From contig CAZDAR010000092.1 of NCBI GenBank assembly GCA_964503665.1, positions 1-6,386 of the forward strand: DNA of 6,386 bases, given 5' to 3'. A program made the position numbers and the translations under genes. The notes below the pieces were generated by a model. That model had not been told where the DNA came from. It did no database searches and worked only from the letters and a program-made list of their open reading frames with translations. Source of the DNA: 40-80 sp964503665 (GTDB lineage: Bacteria; Bacteroidota; Bacteroidia; Flavobacteriales_D; Crocinitomicaceae). Positions 1-5,671 of this stretch are shown here, one piece after another (positions within the stretch are counted from its first letter, which is position 1; the number at the start of each line of letters is the position of its first letter).

Positions 1-107
1 TCGTTTCATTGATTAACATCTTGAAGCAAAATAATGCTAAATATGGTTGTGCTGCTATCTGTAATGGAGGCGGTGGAGCATCATCAATGGTGATTGAGAA
101 TATCTAA
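1..107 (+). CDS. Acetyl-CoA C-acetyltransferase (thiolase), C-terminal end only
   Basis: Only the last 34 codons lie in the window (first whole codon at base 3, stop TAA at 105-107). They read as the end of a thiolase: the segment YGCAAICNGGGGASSMVIEN contains the C-terminal catalytic cysteine followed by the glycine-rich loop (C-N-G-G-G-G) that closes the active site in this family. Thiolases condense two acetyl-CoA to acetoacetyl-CoA or run the reverse cleavage in fatty-acid and ketone-body metabolism, in the cytoplasm. The CNGGGGAS form is the one I associate with ACAT1-like acetyl-CoA acetyltransferases rather than FadA-like 3-ketoacyl thiolases, but with so little sequence the substrate range is inference. 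The gene is followed closely by its own terminator and converges on the minus-strand genes to the right. Confidence 0.9.
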   Translation, partial: VSLINILKQNNAKYGCAAICNGGGGASSMVIENI

Positions 108-123
108 ATAAAGATACATTTTA

Positions 124-159
124 TAGAAAGCCGGAGTCAGTTGATTTCGGCTTTTTTTT
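124..159 (+). terminator. Rho-independent terminator of the thiolase gene
   Basis: The arm AAAGCCG at 127-133 pairs with CGGCTTT at 148-154, and the stem can extend inward through G-A-G with T-T-T (134-136 with 145-147). The loop is about 8 nt and the 3' arm runs into eight Ts (152-159). It begins 20 bp after the thiolase stop codon. Confidence 0.85.
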
Positions 160-172
160 GTGGGAGGTTTTT

Positions 173-387
173 TTCTCACAGACACCGAGGAAAAGAGCGG
201 AAAATCAGAGTGAGAATGAGTGAACAGAACGGTAATTCAGAGTGAGAAACAGAGCGAGAGCGAGGAAGAGAAAGAATTAGTAAGCTCATGAAATATACTT
301 TGCGACCATTGCGCCTTCTTTGTGAACTTAGCGGTTAAATAAACACAACGTTATTCTTCACTCTGTTCCCTCATTCTCACACTATCT
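173..387. repeat. Dispersed non-coding repeat, copy 1 (inverted ends, TTGCG-rich core)
   Basis: This gene-free stretch between two convergent genes shares a layout with 2973-3173. It opens with TCTCACAGA (173-181) and AAAATCAGAGTGAGAATGAG (201-220), with a second TTCAGAGTGAGAAACAGAG at 235-253. It has a purine-rich middle, then a core at 299-344 made of repeated TTTGCG / TTGCGCC / AGCGG words ending in GCGGTTAAATAAA. It closes with the inverse of its beginning: 210-228 is complementary to 362-380 at 18 of 19 positions. I see no open frame with coding character. It resembles the TTTGCG...GCGGTTAAA intergenic repeats I remember from Flavobacterium genomes; that link is from memory. Function is unknown. 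The inverted ends could form a long hairpin at the 3' side of both converging transcripts. Confidence 0.65.
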
Positions 388-401
388 TTAGGAAGCCAGA
401 A

Positions 402-1161
402 TTATTCATCTTCGGCTTCGGCTTTTTGACTAATCGCTTTCTCCTCATCTTCCATTTCTCTTGCTTTCGTCAATGCACTTGCCACCAAACCAGCAGGAAT
501 AGTCACAATTCCGACACCAATCATTAAGATGAAAAAGGTGAATATTTTCCCACCAACTGTAATTGGATAAACATCTCCATAACCGACAGTCGTTAATGTA
601 ACAATTGCCCACCACGCACTGGTGAATATTGAGGAGAATAACTCCGGTTGTGCTGCGTTTTCGAAGTAGAAAATACCAGCAGAAGCGATGTAAAGAAAGA
701 TAGCAGTCACTATTAGAAATAAAACAGCTTCCTCTTTAACGAGTTTTGCCGCTACTGCAAATCGATTGAGCGCCTTGTTGTAACGAACTAATTTAAAGGC
801 TCTAAATATACGTATTATCCTGAACGCTCTTAATGGCATTAAGTCCAATGCTGTGCTGAGGAAAAAAGGTAATATTGCTAAGAAGTCTATGACACCGAAA
901 AAAACTAAAAATATATTTAAAGGGATTTTTAGCGACGTAAATACGTAAGATGTATTCTATCGTGAAGATAATAATCGAGATAATTTCCACCCATTTTAAT
1001 ATCACCTTCGTTTGAAGAGAATTATCAGGTAATGTTTCAAAAGTATAAGCTACTAAAGTCGTTACAATTAAAAACTGAATGATATAGTCAAAAATCCTTC
1101 CTTTAAAGGTCGTGTTATCGTCAATAATTGCTCGTAATTTCTCTTTCTTTCTCTACTTCAT
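402..1161 (-). pseudogene. Voltage-gated-type potassium channel, broken by an early stop and a frameshift
   Basis: Read on the minus strand with one base removed, the region gives one six-helix K+ channel of about 252 codons, the full size of bacterial Kv-like channels. Segments in order are S1 (IFDYIIQFLIVTTLVAYTF), S2 (ending IEYILRIYV), S3 (GVIDFLAILPFF), an S4 with basic residues every third position (RAFRIIRIFRAFKLVR), S5, a pore helix with the selectivity filter TTVGYGD, S6 with the hinge-like GVGIVTIPAG, and a short acidic tail. Two lesions break it. Codon 3 after the only sensible ATG (1161) is TAG (1155-1153). A run of seven A on the plus strand (898-904) needs one base fewer for SFF to continue into GVIDF. 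The stretch 402-848 is open on its own and would give S4 to S6 without a full sensor. The gene follows the permease by 30 bp, so the two probably shared a transcript. Confidence 0.85.
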
Positions 1162-1191
1162 ATTATTGCTAACGATACTAAAATTAAATTA

Positions 1192-2847
1192 TTATTTCGT
1201 TAGTTTCTTATCTTGAATGTACTTATATGTGAAATAGATAACATGACCAATACCAATGACTATTGAAACGTAATAGAAAATAAGATCTCTTTCGTTTTCA
1301 TGAGTTCCAAAATGATGCAAATTAGCTAGTACTAATAATAAGGCAGCCAATCCAAGTCCTGAAAGACTGATGATTGTTTTGTCTTTAAAATGCGCATTAT
1401 CAGCATTTAACTTACTTTTCTTTACACCATAAGCGGCATAAATATCCATTCCGACCAACATCCAAACTAATAAACGAATCCAAGTGTCGAATGGTAAGAA
1501 TACCATCATGAAAAGACATACTAAGATTCCTAAAATAGGAATATACGGTACAAATGGAACTCTAAATCCACGTGGTGCATCTTTCATTCTATAGCGCATC
1601 ACTAATACACCAGCACATACTAAGATAAAAGCGAATAATGTCCCAATACTGGTCATTTCACCTACTATTCGTCCTGGTACAAATGCAGCAAATGCACTTA
1701 CGAAAAGCATGAATAGTAAATTGGATTTATACGGTGTTCTGAATTTACTGTGTACTTCTGAAAATATTTTCGGAATCAAACCGTCTTTACTCATGGAATA
1801 AAATACGCGACTTTGACCTAATAGCATCACTAGAATAACAGATGCATATCCTAATAGTATTGCCATAATAATAGCGGTGTTTAACCAAGGATAATCAGGG
1901 TGAGGAATGCCGTTTGCATCAATTGGTCCCATCCAGTCAATAGCCGTTGCTACTGGTGCTAATTCACCACCTTCAAAGTTTGAATAATGTGTAACACCCG
2001 TCATGACGTAAGCAAACAGAATGTATAAAACGGTACATATAGCAAGTGAGCCTAAAATTCCAATAGGCATTGCTCTTTTTGGGTTCTTGGTTTCTTGTGC
2101 AGCAGTAGAAACCGCATCAAAACCGATATAAGCGAAGAAAACAATCGCCGCAGCTCGTATGACACCAGAGAAACCAAACTCACCAAAGTTTCCTTTGTTT
2201 TCTGGAATGAATGGTGTTAAGTTCTCAGGACGGATATAGTTAAATCCAATGATAATGAAAATTAAAACGATACTAATTTTTAAAAGAACAATAATGTTGT
2301 TCACTTTTGCCGATTCGCTCGTTCCTTTTACTAAAACTAAAGACATTATAACCACAATAAAGACAGCAGGTAAATTCATAATTCCACCGTCAAATGGTGT
2401 CTTCATAAGTACCTCGGGAAGTGCCACACCGTAGTTGGCAAATAATTTGGATAGATAACCGCTCCAACTCGAAGCAACTGTTGCGGCACCAATGGCATAT
2501 TCTAATACCAAATCCCAACCAATAATCCACGCGATGAACTCACCCATGGTTGCATATGAATACGTATAAGCACTACCAGCAACGGGTATCATGGAAGCAA
2601 ATTCAGCATAACACAAACCTGCTAATCCACAACCTACTGCGGCAATAATAAATGAAATGATAATTCCGGGGCCTGCGTAATTGGCAGCCGCCATACCTGT
2701 TATAGAGAATAGTCCTGCACCTATGATGGCTCCAATACCAAGTGCAACAAGTGAAGTAGAACTCAATGTTCGCTTCAGCGTTCCTTCTCCTGTGTCAGAT
2801 GCTTCGTGTATTAAATCTTTAAGTGGTTTTTTAATAAAAAGACTCAT
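1192..2847 (-). CDS. APC-superfamily cationic-type amino-acid permease
   Basis: An intact 551-residue inner-membrane transporter of the APC superfamily, close to the CAT/YfnA type. TM1 carries the unwound substrate-binding motif GIGAIIGAGLF (38-48). TM6 has FFAYIGFDAVST (237-248), followed by the cytoplasmic QETKNPKRAMPIGI signature (251-264). About twelve helices are followed by two more after residue 490, giving the 14-helix layout of CATs rather than the 12 of most APC porters. A hydrophilic loop at about 287-322 lies outside between TM7 and TM8. The family imports amino acids with protons; cationic substrates are suggested by family resemblance only. The ATG at 2847 begins MSLFIKKPLK and no Shine-Dalgarno precedes it, which is usual in Bacteroidota. 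A broken K+ channel gene follows 30 bp downstream, so an operon is likely. Confidence 0.93.
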   Translation of the reverse strand: MSLFIKKPLKDLIHEASDTGEGTLKRTLSSTSLVALGIGAIIGAGLFSITGMAAANYAGPGIIISFIIAAVGCGLAGLCYAEFASMIPVAGSAYTYSYATMGEFIAWIIGWDLVLEYAIGAATVASSWSGYLSKLFANYGVALPEVLMKTPFDGGIMNLPAVFIVVIMSLVLVKGTSESAKVNNIIVLLKISIVLIFIIIGFNYIRPENLTPFIPENKGNFGEFGFSGVIRAAAIVFFAYIGFDAVSTAAQETKNPKRAMPIGILGSLAICTVLYILFAYVMTGVTHYSNFEGGELAPVATAIDWMGPIDANGIPHPDYPWLNTAIIMAILLGYASVILVMLLGQSRVFYSMSKDGLIPKIFSEVHSKFRTPYKSNLLFMLFVSAFAAFVPGRIVGEMTSIGTLFAFILVCAGVLVMRYRMKDAPRGFRVPFVPYIPILGILVCLFMMVFLPFDTWIRLLVWMLVGMDIYAAYGVKKSKLNADNAHFKDKTIISLSGLGLAALLLVLANLHHFGTHENERDLIFYYVSIVIGIGHVIYFTYKYIQDKKLTK

Positions 2848-2893
2848 ATTGTATAAGTTTCTATAATTTGGGGTTATTTTTTAAACGAAAGCC

Positions 2894-2925
2894 GAAAGTT
2901 AATAAAATTTAATTATTTCGAGCAA
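2894..2925 (-). promoter_or_regulatory. Possible promoter of the permease-channel operon
   Basis: On the minus strand TTG (2925-2923) is followed after 21 bp by TAACTTTC (2901-2894), one base from the Bacteroidota -7 consensus TAnnTTTG. It would start transcription roughly 40 bp upstream of the permease ATG. The weak last base of the -7 box keeps this tentative. Confidence 0.35.
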
Positions 2926-2972
2926 TTAGGGAATGTTTTTCGGGTTTTTAGTTTTTTATGGGAAGAGGGTGT

Positions 2973-3173
2973 CTCACAGATAAAATCAGAGTGAGAATGA
3001 GAGAAGAGAGCATGTATTATGAAAAACCCTCTGTGACCTTCGTGCCTTCATAGCGTTCTTTGCGGTTAAATAAATTCAGAATGAGTGCCAATAGCTATAT
3101 ATGGAGAGAAGCGAGCGGAGAAAAAACAGAATGAAGAATAAACACTCTCACTCTGTTTCTCACTCTGATTTCA
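2973..3173. repeat. Dispersed non-coding repeat, copy 2
   Basis: Second copy of the element at 173-387, in the same orientation. It opens with TCTCACAGA (about 2972-2980) and AAAATCAGAGTGAGAATGAG (2982-3001). Its core at about 3030-3074 carries TGTGACCTTCGTGCC, TTCTTTGCGG and the shared ending GCGGTTAAATAAA, and it closes with the inverse of its start: AAATCAGAGTGAGAA (2983-2997) is perfectly complementary to 3157-3171. Its right end touches the stop codon of the pentapeptide gene (3174-3176). The two copies match well at the ends and core but differ in the purine-rich filler, so this is a family with conserved landmarks rather than a recent duplication. Together with 2848-2972 it accounts for the 326-bp gap left of the pentapeptide gene. 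Confidence 0.65.
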
Positions 3174-3752
3174 TTATTCTTTTTCAATCACAATATCATA
3201 TTTATCCAACAAGCCCAAAGCGCCCAAGGTAGAAAATTTCGCTTTTTTGATTTTGTTTATTTCCGGGTCGATAGAGTAGTTGTAGGCAGTTCGTAAATCG
3301 GTTCTTTCCAAAATCGTACGGTTAAATACTGCTCTTGTCAAATCACATTCGTGAAAAGTCGCATTCGTCAAATCGGCATTGGAGAATTCCGCTTCTTGTA
3401 AAGTGGTGTTTTTAAAGTGTGTCTTTTTGAGTTTCACTTGGAAAAAGGAAGAATGATTCAAAATACAATTCTCAAAACGCAGCGAAAGTCCAAATTCATT
3501 GCATTCATCGAAGTGAACGCCCAACATTTTACAATCTTTGAAATCAATAGTTCTAAATGAGGTGTTCACAAATTTTGTCATGCTTAGATTGCACTCTATG
3601 AATTTACAATCGGAGAACTTACAATCGGCTAACGAACTATTGGAAAAATCGCAATTGAAAAAACGGCAATTTTCATATTCACCTTTGGGTAGAGGTGTGT
3701 CTTTGTAATCAATTTTACTGAATGTTTGTTCTTCTATGTACGGGTCTAGCAT
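3174..3752 (-). CDS. Pentapeptide-repeat protein, Qnr/MfpA-like fold
   Basis: An intact 192-residue protein built almost entirely from five-residue repeats with a central Phe or Leu (for example CDFSN, CKFSD, CNLSM, ADLTN, CDLTR, TDLRT), which predicts a right-handed quadrilateral beta-helix. A first block (about 25-105) is interrupted near CNEFGLSLRFENC, a second runs to about 157, and a non-repeat tail SIDPEINKIKKAKF...GLLDKYDIVIE closes the protein. The two-block plan and the helical tail recall the DNA-mimic proteins Qnr and MfpA, which bind DNA gyrase and shield it from quinolones; Qnr is slightly longer at about 215 residues. The protein has many cysteines and no signal peptide, so it is probably cytoplasmic. 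Gyrase binding is inference, and many Bacteroidota chromosomal pentapeptide proteins have no known role. It starts 50 bp after the HXXEE gene on the same strand. Confidence 0.85.
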   Translation of the reverse strand: MLDPYIEEQTFSKIDYKDTPLPKGEYENCRFFNCDFSNSSLADCKFSDCKFIECNLSMTKFVNTSFRTIDFKDCKMLGVHFDECNEFGLSLRFENCILNHSSFFQVKLKKTHFKNTTLQEAEFSNADLTNATFHECDLTRAVFNRTILERTDLRTAYNYSIDPEINKIKKAKFSTLGALGLLDKYDIVIEKE

Positions 3753-3870
3753 GATTTATTGCTCTCTGTTTTAAATATGTTCTTTGCGATTTATTAATGA
3801 CTTCTTCACTCATTTCTAACATTCCTTTCTGCTCGTCTGTCAATTCTAGTATTTGTGAGTTTGTTTTCCA
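3715..3870 (-). other. Alternate open frame across the end of the HXXEE gene (possible remnant)
   Basis: From 3870 to the TAA at 3717-3715 a second minus-strand frame is open. It reads NSQILELTDEQKGMLEMSEE followed by VINKSQRTYLKQRAINH, a hydrophilic helical composition more natural than the arginine-rich tail in the annotated frame. It overlaps the first codons of the pentapeptide gene in another frame. Removing one A in the run near 3865-3861 would join it to MEN of the HXXEE protein. LTDEQ..ML..SEE is reminiscent of small antitoxin-like proteins in Bacteroidota, which is resemblance only. It could be a frameshifted C-terminus, the remains of another gene joined by deletion, or chance. Confidence 0.3.
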
Positions 3871-4339
3871 TTACAATCACACAAAAATAATAGGTGCAAG
3901 ATAAGAAAAATAGTAAACTAGTCGCCATTCCTGCATTATAGAATGTTTTTCCTTTGATATTAAAATGAAACGTGTGCGCAATGGTATTCCCAAGAGAAAT
4001 CATAATGGTCGCTATTCCCAACCAAATCGCTTTTTCGGCCAATAAAGCCGCCAGAAAATAAATTCCTCAACCCACAAAAACATTGATATAGTAAGAAGTG
4101 TTCGGGTTCAAAGGATAACGATCTGGATTCGAACTCTTATACATGGCGGTATTGATCATTCCGGGGAACGTTCCTACCATACGATACTCTTCTAACTGAT
4201 GCAAGAAAAGCGTTGCGAGACTGACCCACATAAGAAGTTGATAATCCGATAATGTGTCAAATTTCAAGAAGATGAAACCAACAATGAGTATGGATAATAA
4301 TCCACCGATGTCGTACCAATGTTTTCTGAGTGTATTCAT
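3806..4339 (-). pseudogene. HXXEE-domain membrane protein, interrupted by an in-frame TGA
   Basis: Two stretches in the same frame, 4339-4067 and 4066-3806, form one membrane protein of about 177 codons separated by a single TGA at 4069-4067. Across the stop the reading is YYINVFVG-stop-GIYFLAALLAEKAIWLG, so a tryptophan codon (TGG) is the likely original. The first part has a helix at about 11-26 and the motif HQLEE at 47-51, the H-x-x-E-E signature that names the family (function unknown, predicted four-helix membrane protein). The second part has the later helices, including GNTIAHTFHFNIKGKTFYN. After MENKL (near 3860) the end changes to a very basic tail (TRIDRRAERNVRNE) unlike the rest, and another frame looks more protein-like there. 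The C-terminus may therefore also be altered. An ATG start (4339) with a TAnnTTTG box upstream supports a formerly expressed gene. Confidence 0.8.
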
Positions 4340-4340
4340 T

Positions 4341-4366
4341 TTTGAGGAATTTACCTCTCAAATTTA
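4341..4366 (-). promoter_or_regulatory. -7 box and inverted repeat upstream of the HXXEE gene
   Basis: On the minus strand TAAATTTG (4366-4359) is an exact match to TAnnTTTG, 20 bp upstream of the ATG at 4339. No TTG lies 17-23 bp further upstream, so the -33 element is missing or weak. The inverted repeat TTTGAG (4341-4346) / CTCAAA (4357-4362) overlaps the box and could be an operator or a leader hairpin. Confidence 0.4.
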
Positions 4367-4511
4367 AATTATCGATTAAAAACGTTCTTTTCTTATACTT
4401 TAAAGGAATAACTATTCGATAAAATCGCATCTAACACCGAATATGATTTGTAATGTCGTTCAGACTGTAAACATCAGAACTCCTTAAAATCAACGTCAGC
4501 AAGAAATTGGA

Positions 4512-4790
4512 ATGCGGCATTTTAAAACTATGGAATTTAATAAAGATGGTTCTGGTAAACTAAATTTAATACAATATGGTGAAACCGCTACCAATCTATT
4601 TAAGTATGAAAACACTGAAAATAAACTTGAGTTAACATTTCTTGCAGGACCATTATTTAATGAAGGAGATATATTGAATTATACATTAGACTGGAAGAAA
4701 AATGAAATTCATTTATATACTTATGAAACTTGGTCAAGTAGTAATGGTAACGGTTGGTATGAAGAAACAACTGTCTTAAAAAAGAAATAA
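4512..4790 (+). CDS. Small beta-rich protein, probably N-terminally truncated
   Basis: A 92-residue product from the ATG at 4512; a second in-frame ATG follows at codon 7. The sequence alternates hydrophobic and polar residues in short runs (KLNLIQYG, KLELTFLAG, ILNYTLDW, EIHLYTYETW) with turns such as NKDGSGK, which suggests an antiparallel beta sheet. It ends in YEETTVLKKK. This looks like the last two thirds of a lipocalin-like or similar small secreted protein of Bacteroidota, but I cannot name a family with confidence. No signal peptide or lipobox is present. The frame upstream is closed by TAA at 4485-4487, and none of the other frames offers a leader, so I infer the 5' end has been lost. 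The 172 bp between it and the HXXEE gene hold the HXXEE promoter and nothing else I can identify. Confidence 0.5.
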   Translation: MRHFKTMEFNKDGSGKLNLIQYGETATNLFKYENTENKLELTFLAGPLFNEGDILNYTLDWKKNEIHLYTYETWSSSNGNGWYEETTVLKKK

Positions 4791-4818
4791 AAAAGGATCA
4801 AACTCTCCATAAACTTTC

Positions 4819-4844
4819 AAGCAGGATTAATTTCCTGCTTTTTT
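4819..4844 (+). terminator. Rho-independent terminator after the small beta-rich gene
   Basis: AAGCAGGA (4819-4826) pairs perfectly with TCCTGCTT (4833-4840) around a 6-nt loop, and the 3' arm continues into a T run to 4844. It ends 28 bp after the stop codon at 4790 and insulates the following toxin promoter from upstream transcription. Confidence 0.88.
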
Positions 4845-4845
4845 A

Positions 4846-4877
4846 TTTGTATCATGTTACATAATTAGTTAACTTTG
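4846..4877 (+). promoter_or_regulatory. Bacteroidota-type promoter of the toxin-antitoxin pair, leaderless
   Basis: TTTG at 4846-4849 and TAACTTTG at 4870-4877 are separated by 20 bp, an exact match to the Bacteroidota consensus TTTG / TAnnTTTG. The -7 box ends only 4 bp before the ATG at 4882, so transcription should start at or within a few bases of the start codon, giving a leaderless mRNA. The 8-bp palindrome AGTTAACT (4867-4874) overlaps the -7 box and is a natural candidate for an autoregulatory antitoxin operator. Confidence 0.7.
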
Positions 4878-4881
4878 TTTA

Positions 4882-5239
4882 ATGGAAATAAAAAGGGAAA
4901 TTATATTCTTTGACGATTACTTTGAAGACTTCTTCAAAACGCTTGATGATAAAACGAAAGACAAGGTTGATGAAATTCTCTATTTTGTTTCCATTTTGGA
5001 TGTAAATTCCAGCAAAGTATTTGAAAAAAATTGTCAATACAAAAGACTTGTACGAACTTAGAATCGAATACAGGAGTAACATTTACCGAATATTCTGTTG
5101 TTTCGACGATGATAAATTGGTTGTTTTATTCAACGGTTTTCAAAAGAAAACACAAAAAACACCTAAGAAAGAAATTGAAAAAACAGAACGAATTATGAAT
5201 GAATATTTTAAACAAAAATCAAAGAGCAATGGAAACTAA
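4882..5239 (+). pseudogene. RelE/HigB-type toxin (Gp49-like), frameshifted
   Basis: The first frame starts at ATG 4882 (MEIKREIIFFDDYFEDFF...) and meets TAG at 5059-5061 after 59 codons. A second frame, open through TAA 5237-5239, carries the rest: IPAKYLKKIVNTKDLYELR, then EYRSNIYRIFCCFDDDKLVV, then LFNGFQKKTQKTPKKEIEK. Joined by dropping one A from AAA at 5004-5006, they make a 118-residue protein of the RelE/ParE superfamily, phage Gp49/HigB branch. Hallmarks are LYELR-EYRSN-YRIF, a central beta sheet, LVVLFNGFQKK and a helical tail. Relatives are ribosome-dependent mRNA endonucleases that use basic residues, here likely among R60, R64, R69, K88 and K89 (joined numbering). The 3' end overlaps the antitoxin start by 11 bp. 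Toxin-first order is typical of HigBA. As sequenced, no active toxin should be made unless frameshifting occurs. Confidence 0.82.
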
Positions 5240-5528
5240 AAAGAACATAAAATCATTTAGCCAACATCTTGATGAAAGATACGGCAAACTTAGTAGCGAC
5301 AAACGAACGGAGTTTGAAATCAAAGCAAAAGCATTTGCCATTGGCGAAATTATCCGTGAAGAACGAAAACAAGCAAATATGACACAAGAAGAATTAGCAG
5401 AAAAAATTGGAGCTAAGAAAAGTTATATTTCTCGTATCGAAAACGGGCATACGGATATTCAACTTTCTACGCTTTATAAATTGATTGAATTAGGATTAGG
5501 GCTAAGATTAAATTTATCAATTGGATAA
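5229..5528 (+). CDS. HigA-type Xre-family antitoxin
   Basis: A 99-residue protein with a C-terminal helix-turn-helix of the Xre/HTH_3 family: MTQEELAEKIGAKKSYISRI continues into ENGHTDIQLSTLYKLIELG (residues 51-89). The N-terminal 45 residues (KSFSQHLDERYGK, then a helix ending AIGEIIREERKQA) are the extension seen in antitoxins paired with Gp49-like HigB toxins. I chose ATG 5229 (METKKNIKSF) over the in-frame ATG at 5199, because the extra ten residues lie wholly inside the toxin tail and relatives begin with a similar M-x-TKKNIK. It would bind and neutralise the toxin and repress the shared promoter, perhaps through AGTTAACT at 4867-4874. It is intact although the toxin is broken, which is a harmless state and is tolerated. 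It ends 9 bp before an attC-like palindrome. Confidence 0.85.
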   Translation: METKKNIKSFSQHLDERYGKLSSDKRTEFEIKAKAFAIGEIIREERKQANMTQEELAEKIGAKKSYISRIENGHTDIQLSTLYKLIELGLGLRLNLSIG

Positions 5529-5537
5529 AAGCCCTCT

Positions 5538-5671
5538 CATAACAAGCCATCTGAACGGCCAGTCCGAAGAAATCTCTTCGTGCTTGGCATTTATGTAAAA
5601 AGAAATTTGTAGCTTCGTGTTTAAGTTTCACTTAAAAATCGGGCCAGCATCAGGTGGCTAAACCGTTATGT
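5538..5671 (+). other. attC-like recombination site 1 (long imperfect palindrome)
   Basis: Nested arms pair across 134 bp: CATAAC (5538-5543) with GTTATG (5665-5670); AGCCATCTGA (5545-5554) with TCAGGTGGCT (5650-5659), ten pairs with one wobble; then GGCC (5557-5560) with GGCC (5642-5645). The interior holds two more hairpins, CGAAGA/TCTTCG (5565-5580) and TTTAAGT/ACTTAAA (5620-5636). This is the nested R-L-variable-L-R plan of integron attC sites. The right end GTTATGT differs from the consensus GTTRRRY at one base, and the spacers between R and L arms (1 and 5 nt) are shorter than usual. It lies directly after the antitoxin stop codon, as attC does after a cassette gene. No T run follows, so it is not an ordinary terminator. 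It is also the whole of the gap 5529-5708 apart from a 37-bp leader. Confidence 0.55.

Noticed and set aside
235..275. CRISPR or tandem repeat in the GAG-rich stretch
   Set aside because: The units are irregular with no constant spacer length; the pattern belongs to the dispersed repeat.
2249..2866. Plus-strand open frames at 2249-2434 and 2681-2866
   Set aside because: They lie antisense to the intact permease, have no promoter or start signal, and have low-complexity, non-protein-like composition.
402..4069. Reassigned stop codons (TGA as Trp, TAG as sense)
   Set aside because: The permease, pentapeptide, antitoxin and secreted genes contain no internal TGA or TAG, and the same window has frameshifts too, so mutation is simpler.
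4426..4470. Lone ATCTAAC (matches RYYYAAC) as the left arm of a third attC site
   Set aside because: No complementary GTTRRRY or nested inner arms were found within a suitable distance.
4879..5082. Minus-strand open frame opposite the toxin
   Set aside because: It is the antisense of the toxin N-terminus, with no family resemblance.
5199..5228. Upstream ATG as start of the antitoxin
   Set aside because: The ten added residues are wholly inside the toxin 3' end, and METKKNIKSF is the start form expected for this family.
5021..5239. Independent small gene starting at TTG 5021
   Set aside because: It is the C-terminal two thirds of the toxin in the shifted frame, with no promoter of its own.
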